Shown here: positions 34,301 through 44,929 of the stretch, one piece after another
Position numbering within the stretch: position 1 is the first letter of the stretch
Layout of the letters: every line of letters begins with the position of its first letter
NCBI GenBank assembly: GCA_030533445.1
Contig: CM060064.1
Location: 39,401,787-39,465,786, forward strand
Length of the DNA: 64,000 nt
From: Cyprinodon diabolis
Lineage: Eukaryota; Chordata; Actinopteri; Cyprinodontiformes; Cyprinodontidae
Reading direction: 5' to 3'
The notes under the pieces: model-generated
The model's input: the letters and a program-made list of their open reading frames with translations, nothing else
What the model was told of the DNA's origin: nothing
The model's database searches: none
Program-made: the position numbers and the translations under genes

Positions 34301-37300
34301 CCACCTTACTCACCTTTCCAGATGGAAAGTGTTTACCGTAGCTTGGCTTCTGAGACCCTTTGCTTCCTTAATGACCACCAATTCTCAAAATCTAAATGGA
34401 TCCTCAACATAGTTTTACTTCTTTCTTGGCTTTTTGGCTTGAATCTGAGAAAAGTAACGCCAAAAAAGGAGCCTTTTCTCACAGCTACTAGGATCTGGTA
34501 GCACCTGAGCTCACGTGACTTCTAACTATCCATTTTCTCCGGCTTAGTCCTTGTTAGGGTCGCTGTGGGGATGGTGCTTAACTGCGGCAGTCTACAGGCA
34601 AGAGTCGTGTCCACCCTGGACAGGTTGCCAGTCTGTTGAAAGGCAACACAGAGATACACAAAGACACACACTCACGGCTAAGGACAATTTTGAGAAACCA
34701 GTTAACATAAGAGTCAAGTTTTTGGACTGTGGGAGGAAGCTGGAGTACCCGGAGAGAACCCAAGCTTTCACAGGGAGAACATGCAAACTCCATGCAGAAA
34801 GACCCTTAGCCAGAGATTGAACCCAGAACCTTCTTGCTGCAAGGCAACACCGCTATCCATTGCGCCACCATGTGGCCCAATAATTTCAAACGCTTATATT
34901 CCTATTGGTGCAGAATCATTTATATCATAACCAGAAGTAAATACTCATATTTTTGACCTGTCAAAATCTACTAAACAATTATTTATAAGCTAAATATTTT
35001 TCAGTGAAATTGATTGTTTTATTCTGCACTGCTCGACTTTCTGTAGATGTATTCTTTAAAAAATTTAATCATATTAATTAAAAGTTTTTAACCATGTCCT
35101 TTAGGCTTTTTCTGTGTTACTTCTTGATTTGTTTTCATGTAGCTGTAGTGTAAAGCACTTTGGAGTCCTCTGACTTAAAAAAGGCCCATTAAGTATTAGT
35201 TATTTACTCACAAGAAGCTCCTGCTGTAAAATGACCATCTTTGAAAGTGACTAAAATTTGTAGTTACCAAGTTTCCATTCCAAAAAAAGTGGATTGATTT
35301 TTTACTTTTTTGGAATGAATTAGGAGTTCTTGCTTTTAAAACTGTTGAGGACTTTTTACTCAAAGCTGGAACAGATAAGAATCAAACTTATCATTAAGAG
35401 CTTTAGAAACAGATGGGTATGAATCTCTGAATGGATCTTCTAACTGATTCTCCCCTCAAACTGCAGGCAGTGGATGAATCTTCTTCTCTTTGTTCTTTTT
35501 CTACAGGTGACCTGAACCTGAATGTTGTGGCCATGGCTCTGTCAGGCTACACTGATGAGAAGTCCTCCCTGTGGAGGGAGATGTGCAGCTCTCTGAGGCT
35601 CCAGCTGAAGAATCCCTACCTCTGCATCATGTTCGCCTTCCTCACCAGTGAACCTGGAGCCTATGATGGCGTGCTGGTAATAAATACCCCACTGTCATGG
35701 ACCTTTAAAGCCAGTTCGTGAAGAAAAAACCCCATAAAGATAACAATGGATCTTTTGTTCATATTTTATTAAAGAAAAGTTTATTTATGCTTAAGATGAA
35801 TAAACTGAAGTATTGCATCACTGGTTTTATGTGGAAAAGCTGCAGGTGCAAAGAAAGAGCAGTGTTTACCATTTTCATCATCAGTTTTATAGATCATAAA
35901 ACTGTTGTGCAAAGGAGAAACCTGTGGGCCAGGCCAAAATCCATGTTTGTTTTCCCTTTTAGTTTATCAGTCCAATTTTCCCTCAAACCTGTTCTTGGTA
36001 AAAACTAATCAGAAGTCCTAGTGAGTCATCGAGCCATGCTGGTTTTTAGAACTGACTCAGTTTGGCTTTATGTTTATTTAAATCAGAATGTGGAGAAGGC
36101 TAAGAATTTGAAATATGTTAAAATCCATGTACATCTAAAGTTCAGTTAAAGAAACATCATCTACATCATCGTTTCTGTTTCAGTATGAGAGCAATGTTGC
36201 TGTCCGGGACCGAGTTGCCTTTGCCTGCATGTTTCTCAACGATGTTCAGGTAATTACAGAGGGACTCTTTCTGCCGCATATTTCTACAGATAGCCTGTCA
36301 AGACTATTATATGAGTTTGTGTCTGCCTTTGAATCCTCCTGTTGCAGCTGCCACGTTACATCGACAAACTAACCAATGAAATGAAGGAGGCCGGGAACCT
36401 GGAGGGAATCCTGCTGACCGGACTCACTAAAGATGGCGTAGATCTTATGGAGAGCTATGTGGACCGAACCGGGGATGTCCAGACCGCAAGCTTCTGCATG
36501 CTCAAGGTACTCAGCTGAATTATGTAGAATTCTTTGGAAAACTGCTCATACCCTTAAACTTCACTCAAACTTCAATGTACTTTGTTATATGTTGAGATAG
36601 ATCAACACATAACAGAGTAACGTGCTGGAAAAATGGTTTATAAAATTTTTTACTAATAAAATACTAAAGTTTGGTATTATATTCTGCCCTCTGTATTTAA
36701 GAGTCTGTAGAGTTCGGCTCTTAAAAACCTACAACACATCAATAGAGTCGATACCTTCCTGCTATCATCTCAACCCCCATCGCTATGCAGGGGACCAAAA
36801 CATCCTGCCTGGTCAGCCAGGCCAACAACGACCCTAATGACTTCCTTTTCAGAAGCATAGGCCAGTATCGGGTTTTGCAGGCCAACAACAAACTCAACGA
36901 CTTCCCATTACTAAGGGGAGGACCTGTTCTTTTGGCTCAGTTTGCATGTTTTATAAGCCATAACAAGGCTTCGTTGTGCTTTGTATAAAGCTTGGAACTC
37001 AACGTTAATCCAGACATTTTGAATTGAAAAAAAGCTTCCTGGATGGGGAGCGAAACATCTTGAAACTTGGAAAACAAAGTCTAGTGTTTTTTTTTTTTTA
37101 CTTATTTGGAAAGTCTGTAGAGTTTTCCGTTAATGCAGTTACTGCTGGAGTCTTTAGGGGTTCATCTCAACCAGCTTTGCTAATTCAAAAGCTTTTTTGT
37201 TCATTCCTTTTCCTCTGATCTTTAACATATCAGCCTCTGGTATACACACAGTCTGCATCAGCGGGATTAGTATGCTAGGTACGCAGCCAGGCCAAACCCA

Positions 37301-40300
37301 AACCTTTTTCTGATGTTGTCATGTCATGTTGTCTGTGCTCCTATGTTCTTTAAGTCTGAATCATACAGAAAGATTTTAAAATTTTCTTTTTTCACCCTTT
37401 ATAGGGCACTCAGTGAAATACTTTGAAAATATAAATTTCAAGCCAACAGTGTTGTTGGAATCCAGAACAAGACTTTATAACCTTTGTAACATTAAAAAAA
37501 TATGGATATTTTGATGGTAAAAATAAACGTCAATGTAATAACAGGAAACGCCAACTTGCCTGAACATATTAAGAAAAATAACAAAAGTGCTTCTATAAGA
37601 AATTCAAGAAAAACACCCTTGAGAGTGAAAGAAAAACGAAAAGATTTTTTTTTTTTCCGTTTAAAATAACCTTAGAGGCATTAAAGCTAATACTGGCATT
37701 TACATTTTTTTGTTTATAAACCTAAATATAATTGTTTACTAGGCTTATTATATTTTTGACTTTACTTTTTAACTTTTAAGCTTTTACCTTTTTTTCTTGA
37801 CTTGCTAACTTTTTTTTCAAACTTAATTTACAGTATGTAATATATCATTTCAGGGCTCATCTAACTGGTCAAATGCCAAAATAGGATGTACAGGCATGTA
37901 GCAGTATCTTTGCTGAATGGCTGGATGGGGGGTTCTATTTGTACGGGGTATGCAAATAATCAAAAACGTTAACTTGTCCTATAAAGGGTTCAATAGACCC
38001 CAAAGATGACTGTTAAATATAGCAGAAAGAACATGTTCACTCCTACAGTGTGTGTACAACGCACCCCACACGAAAAAGGTTTTAATCAGACAAGTTCAGT
38101 TGTAAGATGAGAAGTCTCTCAAAAACTCTTCAGATCTAATGAATTTGTTGAGCAATGGACAGAAAAGGTGTTGGTAATAGAAGTGAGGGGCAGGGGCACT
38201 GCTTGCTTACTGGTGAGTTGTTGTTTTTTTCCCTGGGAAACACTTTCTGATTGGCTACACGTCACATTCCACAGGCTGCGTCCTACTTGGGGAAACAACA
38301 CACTCTGAAGTATCAGGACAAAACAATCCATCATGTTGGATTTCTCTAAATTACACTGCGAGCCGTCCTGGTGTCCTTTTAATCAGAGCAGATCACTTAA
38401 CACACAGAGCAGGATTATTTCATAAGGTTATCCTTAAAACATCCACATAATCTGTGCCTTTCAGAATTAGATCATTAAAATCGGCATCATTGTCTTGCCA
38501 TGTGAAGTCAGCATTAAAAACCTCAGTTCACAGAACATCTGGATTTAGAATATTGTAGTATGTTAATACTGAATTACCTGAATCTGTACATTTTATTTCC
38601 ATCACACAGAGTATGACCAGAATACAGAAAGTGGCCATTGGATGAAAAAAAAATCCCCCTGCAGCAGTGAAATAAATATACATTTACTTTTCTGTGTAAC
38701 CAGGACTTACAATGACTTAAGATGTGAGTGAACTTATGACAAAGTTCAGAATGACCCAGTGCAAAAACAAATCTAAAAATAAGTAAACATTTCTTAAAAC
38801 TAGGTGTTTGTTTGTATTACTTCATTCTATCAGATTAAGGGATGATCTGCCAATTGGATTAGTATATTTGCTTTAGAATAGAAAATAATGATATATTATG
38901 GACTTGAAATAAGATAAAAAGTTGTTTTTTTTTCTAATTTTAAATGGAAATAACTATTCCATTGGGGAGTACCTGTCTGCTCAAATCAAGGGAAAACACA
39001 CATATTTTTAAGACAAATTAGCCTACTTAGATTTTATTTTTTGGTACGGTGAAAAAAGTCGTAAATTAAATTTTTTTGTTCTAGTTTAACCCTGACTCTT
39101 CAATGTGAATATTAACAGATATATAGCCTAACAGTAGCATTACATCTATATTCCAGACAGACCTCTGTCTTTTCTCTTTGGATCTTCCCTTCTGGTACTA
39201 TTAAAGAGATGAAAGACTCAAAGTAAATGTAAAAAAAAAAAGAAATAGATATCTTACCTAAATTTTGTGTGTAAACTAAACCTGTATTTCTACATATTTT
39301 AATAAATTTACAAGAAAATCAAGGGGCCGTTTATTTAATTTAGTTTTCTTGTTATAACAAGTCCTGCAGCCTGTACCGACATGAGCTCAGTTTAGAGTGT
39401 CGGCTGCATGAGAACTGCCTTTCCCTGTGTGAATGCTCTCATATATGAAGGTGAAGAGGATTTTCATAAATTATCACTTTTATCAGGGTTCACCTGGCGA
39501 TGTTTTGAAAGACCCCAGAGTGCAGTGCTGGATCGAAAACTATCGCAACCTGCTGGACGCATGGAGGTTCTGGCACAAACGGGCTGAGTTCGACATCCTC
39601 AGAGGCAAGCTGGACCCCAGCTCCAAACCACTAGCTCAGGTAACGATGCTCATCACCTGGCCTGTATTTCACACCATGTTACCATTACAGTTGTTTTATC
39701 TGCTGCTCATTGTCTGATCTCATCCAAATCAAAAAAAAGTCCAGGCAGCTGGTGAGCCTGCAGTCGTTGGGTTTTACCTTCGCTGCGGCCAGGTTCTTAT
39801 CAGCCCAGTGCTGTGTTTGTTCTTGGCAGGTGTTTGTGAGCTGTAACTTCTGTGGAAAGTCCATCTCCTACAGCTGCTCGGCAATGCCTCATCAGGGCCG
39901 AGGGTTCAGCCAGTACGGGGTCAGCGGCTCCCCCACTAAATCTAAAGTCACCAGCTGTCCTGGCTGCCGGAAACCGCTGCCACGCTGCGCCCTCTGCCTC
40001 ATGAATATGGGCACACCAGTCACCAACTGCTCAGGTACAGAGGATTAGTGAAAGACATGCAATTACTGCCGATAAATAAATAATTAATATCGACCAGCAT
40101 TTAAAACCTGTTTTCACCTGAACATTTGTTGTTGATATCAGCTCTGAGAGTTGGATTTGACCTCAGGATGAATTTTTGCAGGAACAGGAAAGTCTGATGA
40201 GAAAATGGACTTAACAAGGGAAAACAAACTCGCCCAGTTTAACAATTGGTTCACCTGGTGTCACAACTGTCGACATGGCGGCCATGCAGGTCACATGCTG

Positions 40301-41777
40301 AGCTGGTTCAGGTAGGGGAGATTTTTCTAATCAGTTTGATGTAATGGTTTATATCACATACTCATCTCTCTCTAAGCTGTAGTGCACATTAGAGATGTAC
40401 AGTGAACGCAGCTGAGCTCTGCTGTTTTTTCCCGTTTTTTTCCTTTCTTTATTAATCCTGTTCTGTGACTAGTTGGTTGGAAACTCAGAAATACAATTTT
40501 ATCACCACACCTAAGCTCTAGGTCATGTGGAAACATGTCAGTTTGGTTCATTCAGACACTCAGAGAGAAGAAATTAGTTTTTAAAAACACAGTCTAAACT
40601 TTATTTACAGTTTTTCAAGAAAATACTAAATTAAATCAGTATTGGTTTTCAAGGCTTTAGGGAAACTAAACTTTAGAAATAAACTTTAAAAGTTTGATCT
40701 GAGCATCTGTCACTTTACCTGACATTTCACCAAATGTAATGGAAAAAAATCTATTTTTTTTTCCAATTTATTTATTGATCACATTTATGTTTATAGAAAA
40801 TTAGTTTAGTTTTACTAAAGCATTGATACAAATAGAAAGAAATGAAGTAACAATTACTCTGAGTCTCTTATGTTAAACTAATTTTATTCTGTTTTGCATC
40901 TTTTTTTTTTTCTCTTTTCTCCTTTTCTTTCTTTTTCTTCCACAAGCCTTTAATTTGAGATCAAACTAAATGAGTTTTCAGGTTTTAGGTTCTATCAGGT
41001 TACAGTTTGTACCATGTTTTTACTGTTGCCAGGAGGTGTCTTTGCTGTGATGTTTTTAGTTTGGTCCTTGACATTAAGGCTAAAGATCTCTTTTTTAAAT
41101 TTGTCTTTGATGTCCAGGAGTCTTGTTGGCAACTTTCCTCATTTAACTCATGCTGCCATTTCCTTGTTTGGTTCTTCCAGCAACTCCTCTAAACAAGCCA
41201 TCCTTGTTCAGTTTTTTTTCCCCCTAATTTCCCAGCCTTAAATTCTAAGTAAGATCCAATATATATATATTTTTCCATGTTTACTGATCGTTGCCCAATC
41301 CAAATTTTGACTTCAAATGAATTGGAAATGGTCTTATAATCCCTCCCAGAATTATGCACAGCAGCAGCTGCTTTGCTGAAGTCACCGCTGATGTCTTCCC
41401 ATCCTGGCATGGTGTCGATTAACACCTGCAGGCCTCGGAGCTTCAGAGATTTAAACAAGTTATGAACAAAATCATTTTCCTATTCTGTCCTGATGCTTCA
41501 AACTCTCAAATTCAAAAAAGATTAAGTTTCTTTTTTGCCATTGAAATGTATAATCTGAAGCTGGTGAATCTTTGGATATCTAGTAGCCAGTTTATTTCTT
41601 TTTTTTTTTTTTTGTGTTTTTTTTTTTTTAGTTCAAGAATTACATTGTTTCTTTAGCTTGCTTAAAAAAGTCTGTATGTTTTACAGAGACCACACAGAGT
41701 GCCCGGTGTCAGCCTGTGCATGTAAATGCATGCAGCTGGACACCACAGGAAACCTTGTGCCTGCGGACAGCAGCTAA
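21508..41777 (+). CDS. mios: GATOR2 complex subunit Mios (WD repeat protein), complete
   Basis: Mios is a core subunit of GATOR2, which opposes GATOR1 and so allows amino-acid activation of mTORC1 at the lysosome. Seen: joining 21508-22326, 23380-23869, 24871-24969, 25051-25305, 35507-35676, 36184-36249, 36348-36506, 39487-39639, 39830-40034, 40182-40311 and 41687-41777 gives 2637 bases, 878 codons plus stop, against 875 residues in human. The N-terminal half is a WD40 propeller (motifs LIWDI, IFDLRN, AIWDLRK), followed by a helical solenoid. The C-terminal 140 residues form a zinc/RING-like domain (CNFC, CPGC, CALC, CHNC, HAGH, CPVSACTCKC). Conserved stretches such as [14 protein letters not shown] and [19 protein letters not shown] match MIOS as I know it. 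The start is the first ATG, in a good context (GACCATGAG). All introns are GT-AG except the second between coding exons, which appears to be AT-AC. A 5'UTR intron ends at the ATTTTTAG before 21460. Confidence 0.97.
22430..23340. other. mios intron, nothing recognised
   Basis: AT-rich intron 22327-23379 without a recognised element or exon. Confidence 0.5.
23380..23869 (+). CDS. mios: mios coding exon 2, ending at an AT-AC donor
   Basis: Residues 274-436 plus one base ([19 protein letters not shown] to LRSLWFDLS). The acceptor is TTCTCAG. The exon ends directly before ATATCCTTT, the canonical U12-type 5' splice site. No plausible GT donor here keeps the conserved frame. Confidence 0.9.
23870..24870 (+). 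other. Predicted U12-type AT-AC intron of mios
   Basis: Donor ATATCCTTT (23870-23878), acceptor ending GTCAC (24870). Only this pairing gives the conserved [11 protein letters not shown] join. The branch site is not a good match: TTCCT at 24853-24857 is the nearest candidate. Confidence 0.82.
24871..24969 (+). CDS. mios: mios coding exon 3, starting at an AC acceptor
   Basis: It begins after GTCAC and reads (Y)[17 protein letters not shown] up to KTSSG, aligning with the human FMKQYTEDM region. The donor is TCAG|GTAAGA, phase 1. Confidence 0.87.
25051..25305 (+). CDS. mios: mios coding exon 4 (solenoid)
   Basis: Peptide from [13 protein letters not shown] to KGAITEKG, including LCGWI and [18 protein letters not shown]. 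The acceptor is CCTGAAG and the donor AAAGG|GTGAGA; phase 1 at both ends. Confidence 0.93.
26083..27412. mobile_element. Non-autonomous DNA transposon with GTAACG-type ends
   Basis: Left end CAGTGTTGGGCACGTTACTT and inverted right end AGTAACGCCGTTACTTTC...CCCATCAGTGGG, with many subterminal AGTTACT motifs. A common fish element, probably hAT-related. The ATCC microsatellite lies inside. Confidence 0.65.
26604..26678 (+). repeat. (ATCC)n microsatellite
   Basis: About 18 units with one GCC interruption at 26645-26648. Confidence 0.95.
27493..28049. mobile_element. PIF/Harbinger-like MITE with TAA duplication
   Basis: Inverted ends GGCTACGTTCACACTGCAG and its near complement, flanked by TAA on both sides (27490-27492 and 28050-28052). 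TWA three-base duplications are typical of PIF/Harbinger. No transposase. Confidence 0.72.
29007..29674. mobile_element. Non-autonomous hAT element (TTGCCAACTC family)
   Basis: Inverted ends CAGTGTTGCCAACTC and GAGTTGGCAACACTG. 8-bp flanks CCCAGTCA (28999-29006) and CCCGGTCA (29675-29682) differ at one base. Subterminal AGCGACT repeats. Confidence 0.8.
29761..29915. repeat. Hairpin form of the retro-like repeat, copy 2
   Basis: Arms 29761-29810 and 29866-29915 are complementary over 50 bases with one mismatch; the 55-base loop carries the family core CCAGACATTTGAATT...AGCTTCCTGGA. Confidence 0.85.
31702..32234 (-). mobile_element. Short DNA element with 9-bp duplication and helicase-like fragment
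   Basis: Ends TAACCTGACTCG and CGAGGCTA are flanked by ACAGAACAT on both sides (31693-31701 and 32235-32243). On the minus strand a fragment with MASADET and [20 protein letters not shown] resembles the N-terminus of RecQ-like helicase ORFs carried by some fish transposons (weak inference). Confidence 0.6.
32880..33060 (+). repeat. Dispersed SINE-like repeat, copy
   Basis: Contains TGATGGTGGTCAGATGGCCC and GTACGGCAGCC...AGTGAGCCC, shared with 33880-34200. Confidence 0.65.
33338..33787 (+). mobile_element. Non-autonomous hAT element, copy B
   Basis: Ends TAGGGATGGAAC and GTTCCACCACTA with a perfect 8-bp duplication CAGCACTA (33330-33337 and 33788-33795). It carries ATGGCGAGTGGGAAAGAACA and a BED-like [19 protein letters not shown] reading split between frames. 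Same family as 18274-19065. Confidence 0.85.
33880..34200 (+). repeat. Dispersed SINE-like repeat, best copy
   Basis: Contains TTGGGCAAGACACTTCACC, AGTGTAAAGCGCTTTGGTC and a 3' end GCGCTATATAAGTACATACC. At least three diverged copies lie elsewhere in the window, plus a fragment at 35139-35200. Confidence 0.7.
34520..34878 (+). repeat. Dispersed teleost repeat, long copy
   Basis: Contains TGGAGTACCCGGAGAGAACC, AACATGCAAACTCCATGCAG and CTTCTTGCTGCAAGGCAACA up to GCGCCACCATG. Related to 8060-8240 and 48110-48310. Confidence 0.65.
35507..35676 (+). CDS. mios: mios coding exon 5 (solenoid)
   Basis: Peptide [18 protein letters not shown] to YDGVL. The acceptor is TTCTACAG and the donor CTG|GTAATA. 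It follows a 10.2-kb intron full of transposons. Confidence 0.95.
36184..36249 (+). CDS. mios: mios coding exon 6
   Basis: 22 codons ([20 protein letters not shown], then VQ), phase 0, donor CAG|GTAATT. Confidence 0.95.
36348..36506 (+). CDS. mios: mios coding exon 7
   Basis: 53 codons, [20 protein letters not shown] to ASFCMLK, acceptor GTTGCAG, donor AAG|GTACTC. Confidence 0.95.
36715..37111 (+). repeat. Retro-like dispersed repeat, copy 3, with 13-bp duplication
   Basis: Bounded by AGTCTGTAGAGTT at 36702-36714 and 37112-37124. The family core (CCAGACATTTTGAATT, AAGCTTCCTGGATGGGGAGC) lies near the 3' end, followed by a T run. The long variable duplication points to target-primed insertion. 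Confidence 0.7.
37130..39430. other. mios intron with one MITE-like copy
   Basis: AT-rich intron between mios coding exons 7 and 8. Nothing is recognised except the element at 38757-39055. Confidence 0.5.
38757..39055. mobile_element. hAT-type MITE, degraded copy
   Basis: Left end CAGTGCAAAAACAAATCTAA resembles the 10903 element; the right end is a weak complement (TTTTTTGGTACGGTG). Confidence 0.4.
39487..39639 (+). CDS. mios: mios coding exon 8
   Basis: 51 codons, [20 protein letters not shown] to SSKPLAQ, acceptor TTATCAG, donor CAG|GTAACG. Confidence 0.95.
39830..40034 (+). CDS. mios: mios coding exon 9 (zinc domain, first part)
   Basis: Contains CNFC, CPGC and CALC zinc-binding pairs. 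The acceptor is TTGGCAG and the donor CTCAG|GTACAG, phase 1. Confidence 0.95.
40182..40311 (+). CDS. mios: mios coding exon 10 (zinc domain, second part)
   Basis: Contains [20 protein letters not shown] (CxxC and HxxH). The acceptor is TTTGCAG and the donor TTCAG|GTAGGG, phase 2. Confidence 0.95.
41230..41470 (-). pseudogene. Tc1-like transposase HTH fragment
   Basis: The minus strand reads [20 protein letters not shown] then SFEV, the N-terminal DNA-binding helix-turn-helix of Tc1-like transposases (SGxxYKxIS signature). It lies in the last mios intron. No ends are seen. Confidence 0.55.
41687..41777 (+). CDS. mios: mios last coding exon
   Basis: Peptide [20 protein letters not shown] to VPADSS, then TAA at 41775-41777. 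The acceptor is TTTTACAG. Confidence 0.96.
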
Positions 41778-42368
41778 ACGGGACATGCGTGTTGGAAACT
41801 GAAGCCTAACACAAACCGGGAGCCAACTGGTGCAGGCTAACTGCTGCGACTCCACACCAGCTACTGGGCAGCTTCAACAACGTCCCTCTCCGAAGTGGCT
41901 GCTTGGATAGAAAGATATACTGCTAAATAATAGTCTAGGGAATGTTATCTAATACCAGAGCTCTATATGAAGAAGGGAATCAAAGTGTGGCGTAATGATT
42001 TGACTAACTATGTTAAAGGCAGAAAGGGAGCGGAAACTAATTTACTGCTCTACTAATAAGAATCACACTCAGGAGAAGTTGAAGAGGACATAATGTTATT
42101 AGCCTCAACCAGATTAACCTGAATCAGGATGCAGTTTTATTTCCAGAGATCCAGTCAGATATCTGGTTTAGGAGATGTGATCAAATGTGCCATCATTTCT
42201 TAGGTTTGTTTTGTTGTGTTTCGTTCCATATTTAATGTGCGACGAGCAAAATCTTCACATACCTCAATAAGGTTTTATTCAGGGTTCGATGACAATGATA
42301 ACAGCCTCCTACTCTCCTCATCTGGCTTTGTGAAGGAGGGGCATCCAGTCTGAAAGGTTTGCCTTAGA

Positions 42369-42412
42369 GGGCGGGTTGGGTGGGGGGGGGGGGGGATCGG
42401 GGGGTATTAGAG
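42369..42412 (+). repeat. G-rich run in the mios 3'UTR
   Basis: GGGCGGGTTGGGTGGGG leads into a long G run and a further six Gs. It fits the G-quadruplex consensus (four G3 tracts, loops of one to two). Confidence 0.85.
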
Positions 42413-43080
42413 GAGCTGTGAAGGGACAGAGAGGAGGAAGAGGAGTGTGGGAGGGTGCGCCTTTATTCACCAGCTTACTGCAGGCCTGTGGCCTATGAAA
42501 GAAGCTCGCCAGAAAACGGCAGCTGCTCGGCACCCTGACAAGACCCTCCAGATTGTTTCCCTCATAAAGAACCTCAGCTGCCGGAACACTATTGACTCAA
42601 AAAAGAAAACTAGAGAACAGACACCCTGAGCCCTGTACAGCTACTCCCCTCCCTCCTACAGCCTTCAGACCAACACACTGCCCTTTCTTTCTTTCTGTAC
42701 TCAGATGCCCAAATTGCACCCAAAATCTATGCATACCACACATGAATCCAAGGATGGGTGCCATCTGTGGGGTAGCTGTCGTCTGCAAACCACAATGGAA
42801 ATGGTATTTATGTCTTTCTTCGCCACCTTCTCTGCACAGTCTCTAACCCACGGACTTATTGTAAATAGGGCAGCCATCCCAATAGCTGGCTAACTCACTT
42901 AGTCATGGAGTGTTGAGGAGGAGTTGGGAGGGGGCAGAGCAGCTACTGTAGGCAGCCTTTTCAAAAGATTTTCATCTTGGAACGGGGCAGACAAATTGGT
43001 GAGCCATGTAGCGTCCTGGAAAACACTGTGGCTGGAATTTCTTTTTTTCTTTTTGACAGTTTCTTCTGTTCTGCTTTTTA

Positions 43081-43086
43081 AATAAA
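43081..43086 (+). terminator. Poly(A) signal of mios
   Basis: AATAAA with a downstream GT-rich element (TGTTGGATGTATATG), 1.3 kb after the mios stop codon. Confidence 0.65.
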
Positions 43087-43739
43087 CCTCTGCTGACAAA
43101 TTGAAGTATTGTTGGATGTATATGTTTTCCTTGTTTCTATGGTTTATTTTAAAGTAGATTTCATAGACACAGATGGCGTGGGTTTGTTTTTTCTGCCCTA
43201 CACTTACAGATGCTTGGCCAAGTCCAGTATGGAGACTTTATAGAACTTAAGTTTCCACTCCACTTCAGGAGATAAGCAGGGATTTCACTCCAAGAAATTA
43301 ACCTAAGTCCTTAGTTGAAAAAGATGCTATTACCTTAACTGTCCAACTAAAAGCTGACCTGACAATCTGACACAAACCGTCAATTACAGTACTTTGCAAA
43401 AGCTTTAAACCAGCTCTTGCTTCTTTGTTTTAAGATCCCACAGATAATCTTTCAAACATTTTCTGTTCCATTGTACCTGAAAGAACAAAATATCTGCATG
43501 AAATAAAAAAAAAAAATAGATCATGAGGTCAAATGATAAAGCTATCAGGCCTAAAAGTAATCTTAGAGCATCTTGCAAATGTTTTTACAAAGCAAACACC
43601 AGTTTATAGCTATTTTATTGAGATCCTATGTAGCCAACCAATCCAAAGAGTGTATTTGTAAAGTGAAGGGGAGATTAATCACAAATGTAAAAATCTAGAA
43701 AACAAGATTAAAGTTGCATTATCAATAAAAGTCTAACAA

Positions 43740-44060
43740 AGTAATAATATATTTATTTTTGGTGTTTTTCCACATGGTTACAAAATGCTTTACATCGCAT
43801 AAAAAAGATCAAGCATAAAACGCATAAAACATAAATAGATATTAAAAGCATACAATGCTCATCAGTTAAAAAACGGCCTTTAGTACTTAATCATTCAAAG
43901 AAGATATGGAGGAGGCTCGTCTGATAATAGGCAGCAGAGCATTTTATGAAAGAGGAGCCATGATCCTAAAAGCTTGATGGGCCTCTGCAGTCTTGCTCTG
44001 GGCACAGAAAGTAGCCCAGTGAGATGATCTAAGAGGTCATGGGGAAGTAAGCGACAAGAG
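43740..44060. repeat. Possible dispersed repeat between mios and glcci1
   Basis: Phrases such as AAAATGCTTTACATCGCATA and AGTGAGATGATCTAAGAGGT resemble a repeat common in fish. No ends defined. The rest of 43110-44900 shows nothing I recognise. Confidence 0.3.
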
Positions 44061-44929
44061 GGGGATAACCTGTTTATTGATTTACAAAAAACTATTAAAA
44101 TCCACCCTGAACATCACAGGTAACCACAACAAAGAAACAAGAATTGGAAAAAAAATATCATCTATCTTGCCTTAGATAATAGAAAAATCCCTGAAAGTTT
44201 GGCTCATTTCACATGGACAATGTGAAATTGAAGGATGATGCATAAGAGTAAAGTGCAGTGTATGTTTGTCTCTTTAAGTATGTTGGCAGGTTCTTCTGGA
44301 ATATTTGTGTGGAGCTCTCAGAGGTTGAGGGAGAAACTCTGCCCTGCCAACAGAAAGCAGCCATTGCCCGACTTTCTAACCACACTGGTTGGCTAAACAT
44401 GTTAAGGCATAAAAGGAATTTGACTCAAGTTTCCAGAAGCTCTGAGCTCTTTTATGCAAAAAGAGGGGCAGAGACAAAACACAGATGAAAGCTGGATAAA
44501 CAAAGGTTTGCCATAAAGATCCGTGGACTTGACTTTGTGTAGTTATGTTAGTGTGTAAACACAGCTGTGATCACTAAAATTTATTACAAATATATATTTT
44601 GTTTAAGCAATTCACACAAGCCATAACTTAACTTTTTCAGATACATATTGTAAAGATCTGTTCCCAAAGTTGGGTTTACTGTGTTCACCATAAAATGTGT
44701 TAATGTACTTTTGCCTGGTATGGGGGGCCTAAGCACTGGCAGCTGTTGAATTACTTCAAAATAAGAGATCCTGAATAGTTAGGTTTTAGATTTTTTGATA
44801 AACTGTATTCAATCTGATACAGACCTAAACGCGTGAGGCTAAAATTTATAAAGAATATTTATATTTTAACATCATTAAACGTATTTTTCTTAAAATGAAA
44901 ACCACGAAAAAAAAGTTTAACATGTTGCA

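Larger units (their letters stand above)
25306..35506. other. 10.2-kb mios intron rich in DNA transposons
   Basis: The largest mios intron. It holds at least six mobile elements listed separately and no recognised exon. The average of the other mios introns is about 0.7 kb when the 3-kb one is left out. Confidence 0.85.
41778..43105 (+). other. mios: mios 3'UTR
   Basis: Untranslated exon sequence from the stop codon to roughly 20 bases past the AATAAA at 43081, followed by a GT-rich stretch. It contains a G-rich run at 42369-42412. The exact cleavage point is inferred. Confidence 0.65.
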
